A stretch of DNA of 64,000 nucleotides from Nevskiales bacterium (GTDB taxonomy: Bacteria > Pseudomonadota > Gammaproteobacteria > Nevskiales > Nevskiaceae), in the NCBI GenBank assembly GCA_028698335.1, contig JAQVDP010000014.1:61117-125116 (forward strand), read 5' to 3'. This document shows positions 59,123 through 64,000 of the stretch, piece after piece. A program made the position numbers and the translations under genes. Position 1 is the first letter of the stretch, and every line of letters starts with the position of its first letter. The notes under the pieces are model-generated. The model saw only the letters and a list, made by a program, of their open reading frames with translations. It made no database searches and was not told the origin of the DNA.

Positions 59123-60919
59123 ATGATCATCAAACACGTCCCAATGCGAACGCTCGGTAAAAGCGATTTCGGCGGGTTGGCAGGCTACATCACCGATGCA
59201 CAAAGCAAGGATCATCGGCTGGGTCTGGTTCAGGTAACGAACTGTGAGGCTGCAACAGTTCCGGCCGCCATTGAAGAAATCCTTGCGACGCAACACATGA
59301 ACACCCGCGCCAAGGGCGACAAGACTTATCACCTGATCGTCAGCTTTCGTGCGGGTGAACAACCCGATGAAGCCACCCTCAAGGCGATTGAAGAGAGAAT
59401 CTGCAGCGGGCTGGGATACAGCGAACACCAGCGGGTGAGCGCGGTGCACAACGACACCGACAATCTGCACATCCATATTGCGATCAACAAGATCCATCCG
59501 ACACGCAACACCATGCACGAGCCTTTCCAGTCATACCGCATGCTCGGTGAGCTTTGCTCGATCCTGGAGCAGGACTACGGACTTGAGCAGGACAACCATC
59601 ACCCTCGGCGAACGCTGTCCGAGGTGCGGGTGGCCGATATGGAACAGCATTCAGGAATGGAAAGCCTGGCCGGCTGGATCAAGCGGCAATGTCTGGAGGA
59701 AATGCGAGGCTCTACGAGTTGGGCCGAGCTGCACCAAGTTATGCGCGACAACGGGCTGGTACTGCGTGAGCGTGGTAACGGCCTGGTGGTTGAAGCAAGG
59801 GATGCAACCATGGTCAAGGCCAGCACCATTGCCCGCGACCTATCCAAGCGGGCCCTGGAGGATCGACTTGGCCACTTCGAGGCGTCTTCCGAGAAGCATA
59901 CGTGCACACCAAAACGCAGCTATCAGAAAGCTCCGATGCCAATGCGGATCGACACCGCCGAGCTGTATGCGCGTTACAAGAACGAGCAAAAGAACCTCGC
60001 CCTGGCAAGATCCGATGCACTGAGCAGCGCCAGGCGGCGCAAGGACAGGGCTGTTGAGGACGCCAAGAGAGCGAACAGGCTGCGCCGTGCGACGATCAAG
60101 GTTGTGGATGGCCGAACGGTCAGCAAGAAAGTGCTGTATTCCCAGGCCAGTAAGGCGCTGCGGGCGAGCCTGGATGCCATTCATGCCGAGTACACCAGAG
60201 AGCGTGAAAAGCTATTTCAGGGCTTTCAGCCGCGCACATGGGCCGACTGGCTCAAGGTCGAAGCCATGCAGGGCAACCACGAGGCCCTGAGTGCGCTGCG
60301 CGCCAGAGACGCCGCCAAGGGCTTGCAAGGGCACACGTTGACCGGCCATGGCGGAGCACGTGGCAGCAGCACCCCGGAAATCGACAACATTACCAAGAAG
60401 GGCACGATCATCTATCGGGCTGGGCAAACAGCCGTGCGCGATGATGGGGACAAGCTCCAGGTTTCCAGAGCAAACGACCAGCGCGGATTGCAAGCTGCGC
60501 TGCGCATGGCGGCCGAGCGTTACGGCAGCCGAATCACCGTTACCGGCGATGCCGAGTTCAAGGCCCGAATCATTCATGCGGCCGTTGACGGCCGCCTGTC
60601 CATCACCTTTGCCGATCCGGGCCTGGAGCGCCGGAGGCAAGAGCTGCTGCAGCCGCGAACCAAAAGCAAGGGCTCGGTAGCTAGCTTGAGAAGTCGAGTT
60701 TCACCCATCGGCCAACAGCCGCCACCCCAGCGGCGCAACCAGTTGCACTCCCTGGGCCAGCTTCCCGTTCTCCATATCGCGGCAAGCGAGCAGGTGATGC
60801 AACCCCAGGCGCCTCAAGCACCCAGCCCCGCGGAAACGATTGCATTACGTCAAGCCAAGCTGCGGGCCGAGCAAGCAGCCAAAAAGGCCAAGCGGCAAGG
60901 GAAAGGCCGAGCACGCTAG
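59123..60919 (+). CDS. traI: TraI relaxase (MOBP, IncP type)
   Basis: A 598-residue relaxase that nicks oriT and stays attached to the 5' end. The N-terminus MIIKHVPMRTLGKSDFGGL is close to RP4 TraI, and the catalytic tyrosine is Tyr22 (AGYITDAQ), the same position as in RP4. The metal-binding HNDTDNLHIHIAINKIHP motif III is intact. The C-terminal half is shorter than RP4 TraI (732 residues) and contains an LPD7-like domain (GTIIYRAGQTAVRDDGDKLQVSR...). ATG 59123 has GAAGG upstream. Confidence 0.93.
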   Translation: MIIKHVPMRTLGKSDFGGLAGYITDAQSKDHRLGLVQVTNCEAATVPAAIEEILATQHMNTRAKGDKTYHLIVSFRAGEQPDEATLKAIEERICSGLGYSEHQRVSAVHNDTDNLHIHIAINKIHPTRNTMHEPFQSYRMLGELCSILEQDYGLEQDNHHPRRTLSEVRVADMEQHSGMESLAGWIKRQCLEEMRGSTSWAELHQVMRDNGLVLRERGNGLVVEARDATMVKASTIARDLSKRALEDRLGHFEASSEKHTCTPKRSYQKAPMPMRIDTAELYARYKNEQKNLALARSDALSSARRRKDRAVEDAKRANRLRRATIKVVDGRTVSKKVLYSQASKALRASLDAIHAEYTREREKLFQGFQPRTWADWLKVEAMQGNHEALSALRARDAAKGLQGHTLTGHGGARGSSTPEIDNITKKGTIIYRAGQTAVRDDGDKLQVSRANDQRGLQAALRMAAERYGSRITVTGDAEFKARIIHAAVDGRLSITFADPGLERRRQELLQPRTKSKGSVASLRSRVSPIGQQPPPQRRNQLHSLGQLPVLHIAASEQVMQPQAPQAPSPAETIALRQAKLRAEQAAKKAKRQGKGRAR

Positions 60920-61050
60920 CAAGTAGATTTTTCGACACCGTGATTCAAGCAAAAACGGCCGGGCTTCGGTGTCGCTCTGGTCAATTACCGAATAGCTCCG
61001 TGGCGCGGCTACTCGATGACGCTAGCCACTTTCAGCAAAGGTTATCGACC

Positions 61051-61839
61051 ATGAGAACGCGAAAAATTTTAGCGACTAAAACCGCGCTCCTGATCTCGCT
61101 CGCCATCGGCGGCGGCTCGCTACCGGCTCAGGCCGGGATTCCAGTCATTGACGGTGGCAACCTGACGCAAAACGTCATGACCGCCATCGAGTCGGTGGCA
61201 CAAACGCTCAAGCAGATCGAGCAGTATCAAACCCAGCTCCAGCAGTACGAAAACCAGCTCCAGAACACCATGGCCCCAGCCGCGTATATCTGGGACCAGG
61301 CTACCCGCACGATGGACAACCTGCGTTCAGCAATGAACACCCTGGATTACTACCAGACCCAGCTCGGCAGCCTGGATGCCTATCTCGGCAAGTTCCAGGA
61401 CGTGGCCTACTACCGTGGCTCGCCGTGCTTCAACGCCACCGGTGGTTGCACAGAGGCCGAATGGGCAGCCATGAACGCGAACCGCCGCCTGGCGAGCGAA
61501 AGCCAGAAGCGCGCCAATGATGACCTGTTCTATACCCTGAAACAGCAGCAGGATGCGCTGCAATCAGACGCCCGCACACTGGAACGTCTCCAGCACAGCG
61601 CGCAGGGTGCGGACGGACAAATGCAGGCCCTCGGCTATGCCAACCAGCTTGCCAGCCAGCAGGCCAATCAGCTCTTGCAGATGCGCGCCATGTTGCTTGC
61701 GCAGCACCAGGTCATTGCAACACGGATGCAAGCCGAGGCCGACCTCGATGCGAAGCAACAGGCTGCCCATGCCGCTTCCACCGAATCGCGGATAGCGCCG
61801 ACCAACAGTCCCAAGAACTGGCTCGAACTGGCCCGCTGA
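61051..61839 (+). CDS. trbJ: TrbJ, mating-pair-formation protein
   Basis: TrbJ (262 residues) is a periplasmic VirB5-like component of the P-type type IV secretion system. A signal peptide (TALLISLAIGGGSLPAQA) precedes GIPVIDGGNLTQNVM and a long Gln-rich coiled coil (TLKQIEQYQTQLQQYENQLQ). The C-terminus ends IAPTNSPKNWLELAR. A KorB-like site lies inside codons 5-10. The upstream in-frame region (60940-61050) lacks family support. Confidence 0.9.
   Translation: MRTRKILATKTALLISLAIGGGSLPAQAGIPVIDGGNLTQNVMTAIESVAQTLKQIEQYQTQLQQYENQLQNTMAPAAYIWDQATRTMDNLRSAMNTLDYYQTQLGSLDAYLGKFQDVAYYRGSPCFNATGGCTEAEWAAMNANRRLASESQKRANDDLFYTLKQQQDALQSDARTLERLQHSAQGADGQMQALGYANQLASQQANQLLQMRAMLLAQHQVIATRMQAEADLDAKQQAAHAASTESRIAPTNSPKNWLELAR
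61067..61081. promoter_or_regulatory. KorB-like operator 3 (in the 5' end of trbJ)
   Basis: TTTTAGCGACTAAAA differs from the KorB consensus at one central position. It lies within the first codons of trbJ, placed to control trb expression. Confidence 0.6.
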
Positions 61840-61854
61840 CAAGGAGAGGCACCC

Positions 61855-62118
61855 ATGAACAAATTCACTATTCCGATGCTGGCAGGCTTCCTTCTCGCCA
61901 TCACTGGCTGCGACACCACCCCACCCGCCCCGACCATGCCGGAGGTGAACGATGCCAACTGCCAGATGGGAGAGATCATGAAGATCCAGGACAAGGCAAC
62001 TCGGGAGACATTTGCCGGGTTGTGCTCGCGCCGGCCGGCAGGCAGCGGCATTGCCCCCACAGAGCAGCCGCTTAACTGGCTGGAGTTGACCGAGCCGCAA
62101 GATCGGGAGGGCAACTGA
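61855..62118 (+). CDS. trbK: TrbK-like entry-exclusion lipoprotein
   Basis: An 87-residue lipoprotein: MNKFTIPMLAGFLLAITGC gives a lipobox with Cys19. In RK2 TrbK is the entry-exclusion lipoprotein and also lies between trbJ and trbL. The mature part has NCQMGEIMKIQDKATRETFAGLCSRR with two cysteines, and its C-terminus repeats the IAPT..P.NWLEL motif of TrbJ. AAGGAGAGG precedes the ATG. Confidence 0.85.
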   Translation: MNKFTIPMLAGFLLAITGCDTTPPAPTMPEVNDANCQMGEIMKIQDKATRETFAGLCSRRPAGSGIAPTEQPLNWLELTEPQDREGN

Positions 62119-63497
62119 TGAAGACCATGACTAGAGCAATCCTGAGCGGCGGAGTCCTATTGCTGCATTCGAGCCTCGCCAGTGCAAACCTGACCAACCA
62201 AGGGATTCTCGACCAGGTAGTAACCGATTACGCCACCCGAGCAGCCAGTTGGCAGCACGTGATTATCGATGCTGCGTCGTGGCTGTTCTGGACGCTGGTG
62301 GTGATCTCGATGGTCTGGACGTTCGGAATGATGGCCTTGCGCAAAGCAGACATTGGCGAGTTCTTCGCGGAGCTGGTCCGTTTCATCATCTTCACTGGCT
62401 TCTTCTGGTGGCTGCTGGTCAACGGGCCGGCGTTTGCCAACTCGATCATCCAGTCATTGGCCAGAATCGGTGAGCAGGCGGCTGGCGTGTCCTCGGTCAC
62501 GCCGTCCGGCATCGTCGATGTGGGCTTTATGATCTGGAAGCAGGCCATCAATAACCTGTCGGCCTGGTCGCCCGTCGATAGTCTGGTGGGTGCCGTATTG
62601 AGTGCCGCAATCATGCTGCTTCTGGCCCTTGTCGCCATCAACATGCTGCTGATGCTGATCGCAGCCTGGCTACTGGCCTATGCCGGCATCTTCTTCCTGG
62701 GCTTCGGCGGATCGCGCTGGACTTCGGACATGGCGATCAATTACTACAAGACCGTCCTTGGCGTTGCCGTTCAGATCATGACAATGGTGCTGCTGGTTGG
62801 CATTGGTAACGACATGCTGTCGACGTTCTACATCAGGATGAACCAAAACGTGCTCAACTTCGAAGAGCTGGGCGTCATGTTGGTATTCTGCATGGCGTTG
62901 CTGTCACTGGTTAACCGAGTGCCACCGATGGTAGGCGGGATCATCACAGGTTCCGGCATCGGATCTGCCGGCGGCATCGGCAACTTCGGTACTGGAGCTG
63001 CGGTAGGTGCCGTTATGGGAGCGGCAGGAATGGCAGCGGGTGCGGCAAGCATGGCAGGTTCAGCCGTCATGGGTGGTGCGGTAAATCTGACGGGTGGCGG
63101 TTCAGCCATCAAGGCGGCGTTCGACAAGGCACAAGCCTCGATGTCGAGCGGGAGCGACATGCCCAGCATGGGAGGAATGTCGAACAGTAGTCCTGGCGGC
63201 ACTGGCACCAACGCCGGCGGTGACGGCAATGCCGGCAGCAGCCCGTTCGCCCAGGCAGCCGGGTTTGGTGGCAGCTCAGAAAGCGGCGCAAAACGGGCCG
63301 TTAGCCTGGCGGCCGGCACGGCAGGCAACTTGGCCAAGGGCATCGGCGCTGCGGCCGCTGAGAAGATCAAAGACCGCGTTGCGGATACAGCAGGCGGTCG
63401 CCTGGCATCGTCGCTACGTGCAAGCACTCCGTCGTTCGAGGGCGACAGCTTGGCTGGCGGCAACAGCAGCTCACATAATCACCGTCACGATACATAA
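62118..63497 (+). CDS. trbL: TrbL, membrane protein of the mating-pair apparatus
   Basis: TrbL (459 residues, VirB6-like) has a signal segment and about six helices up to residue 265 (WLFWTLVVISMVWTFGM, LLLALVAINMLLMLIAAWLLAY, MLVFCMALLSLVNRVPPMV), then a Gly/Ala/Ser-rich tail of about 180 residues, the usual TrbL layout. ATG overlaps the trbK stop (TGATG). Confidence 0.93.
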   Translation: MKTMTRAILSGGVLLLHSSLASANLTNQGILDQVVTDYATRAASWQHVIIDAASWLFWTLVVISMVWTFGMMALRKADIGEFFAELVRFIIFTGFFWWLLVNGPAFANSIIQSLARIGEQAAGVSSVTPSGIVDVGFMIWKQAINNLSAWSPVDSLVGAVLSAAIMLLLALVAINMLLMLIAAWLLAYAGIFFLGFGGSRWTSDMAINYYKTVLGVAVQIMTMVLLVGIGNDMLSTFYIRMNQNVLNFEELGVMLVFCMALLSLVNRVPPMVGGIITGSGIGSAGGIGNFGTGAAVGAVMGAAGMAAGAASMAGSAVMGGAVNLTGGGSAIKAAFDKAQASMSSGSDMPSMGGMSNSSPGGTGTNAGGDGNAGSSPFAQAAGFGGSSESGAKRAVSLAAGTAGNLAKGIGAAAAEKIKDRVADTAGGRLASSLRASTPSFEGDSLAGGNSSSHNHRHDT

Positions 63498-63511
63498 CAT
63501 GGGGAGCAGCA

Positions 63512-63667
63512 ATGGAGTTACCGGATAACACGGAGAACGAGCCGTTCTTCATCACCGAAGAGATAGAGGCGGAAATGCAGCTGGAGCAGGAATTTACTCC
63601 CCCACCCCACGTATCCACCACGAACAGCTTGGAACTGTTCGAACCTGAAGCCGAGGAAGCGCCCTGA
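63512..63667 (+). CDS. Small acidic protein after trbL
   Basis: A 51-residue ORF (MELPDNTENEPFF...) rich in Glu/Pro with no signal or helix. GGGGAG precedes the ATG, and it follows trbL by 14 bases, so it is probably translated. No family is recognised. Confidence 0.55.
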   Translation: MELPDNTENEPFFITEEIEAEMQLEQEFTPPPHVSTTNSLELFEPEAEEAP

Positions 63668-63778
63668 TAAACGATCAGGGCCATATGGACAGAAAGGCGG
63701 GAGACACCCCACCGAATTTGCCATGACGCATGCAGTATCATACAGTGACTGCATTGAAGGCACTGGAGACTGCTGGCT

Positions 63779-63913
63779 ATGGCCATGCTGACGGTTCGTA
63801 ACTTATCCGACGAAGTACACCGCGCTCTGCGCGTCCGTGCAGCTCTGCATGGGCACAGCATGGAGGCCGAGGTGCGAGACCGCTGCGTAACTGCGGAATA
63901 TTGGCGCGTGTAG
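63779..63913 (+). pseudogene. Truncated FitA-like antitoxin (RHH)
   Basis: The 44-residue reading frame begins MLTVRNLSDEVHRALRVRAALHGHSMEAEVRD, a clear FitA/VapB-type antitoxin N-terminus with its ribbon-helix-helix fold. It then diverges (RCVTAEYWRV) and stops, losing the usual second half that binds the toxin. No toxin follows in the window. Confidence 0.7.
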
Positions 63914-64000
63914 ACGCGTTGATTTGATTTTTGATAGTTCTGACGATTTTGGGCGCGCACCTGTGCTGAATTTCGCCGTTACCGGGCATTTTCTGCCCAG

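Larger units (their letters stand above)
55083..64000. mobile_element. Integrated conjugative/mobilizable element with IncP-type transfer genes (right end outside window)
   Basis: It begins at a broken tRNA gene and carries integrase, regulators, RK2-like oriT, traJ, traI, trbJ, trbK, trbL, a small ORF and a truncated antitoxin, all plus strand except one regulator. Base composition is clearly less GC-rich than the host region. KorB-type operators recur. Coupling protein, TrbB/C/D/E/F/G/I, korA/B and replication genes are not in view; they may follow beyond 64 kb. The left boundary is inferred from the tRNA break. Confidence 0.85.

Noticed and set aside
63909..64000. Possible IS21-like terminus beginning TGTAGACGCG
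   Set aside because: No transposase or confirmed terminal repeats are visible before the window ends; kept only as a question under the truncated antitoxin.

Overview
The window is chromosomal DNA of a high-GC gammaproteobacterium (fused nuoCD, Na+-NQR, prfC, acylphosphatase, plant-type acyl-ACP desaturase; the order is uncertain, with Nevskiales/Salinisphaerales-like lineages as a guess). From about 55.1 kb onward it is invaded by a lower-GC integrated conjugative or mobilizable element that runs off the right edge.

Region 1 (1-28.7 kb) is an energy-conversion supercluster. On the minus strand lies a complete complex I operon (nuoA-B-CD-E-F-G-H-I-J-K-L-M-N), followed 101 bp downstream by nqrA and then, after a terminator, nqrBCDEF. 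Facing away from nuoA, with a strong sigma70-type promoter in the shared 244-bp gap, is a plus-strand Mrp/Mnh-type cation/proton antiporter operon of unusual design: mrpE-F-G, a DUF4040-MrpB fusion, mrpC, and three separate antiporter-like (NuoL/M/N-type) subunits with a small membrane protein between the second and third. A proton pump, a sodium pump and a Na+/H+ exchanger are therefore coded side by side. Most genes overlap by ATGA or GTGA and many start with GTG.

Region 2 (28.7-49 kb) holds ordinary chromosomal genes: RimK-type ligase, DUF962 protein, mnmG, small exported proteins, a YgjP-like metallopeptidase, an orphan ParB, folE, acyl-ACP desaturase, an SDR, a Tat-exported small subunit plus GMC oxidoreductase, acylphosphatase, MATE and MFS transporters, acyl-CoA desaturase, release factor 3, a PHB-depolymerase-like esterase and a lipoprotein.

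Region 3 (49.0-51.6 kb, minus strand) is a RiPP metallophore operon of the bufferin/Hvf type: an exported precursor peptide with eight Cys-Gly motifs, six of them in strict 9-residue register, then an MNIO (DUF692) maturase, its DUF2063 partner, and a translationally coupled GNAT acetyltransferase in place of the commonly found DoxX-type gene. An AraC-type regulator is divergent from it, followed by an EAL protein with a degenerate GGDEF domain.

Region 4 (55.08-64.0 kb) is the mobile element. It begins at a broken CAT-anticodon tRNA followed by an intact one, then a tyrosine integrase, regulators, an IncP/RK2-type oriT, traJ, a TraI relaxase, trbJ-trbK-trbL, a small acidic ORF and a truncated FitA-like antitoxin. 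Three KorB-type operators lie in it. No korB, coupling protein or TrbB/E genes are visible, so the rest must lie beyond 64 kb or be missing.
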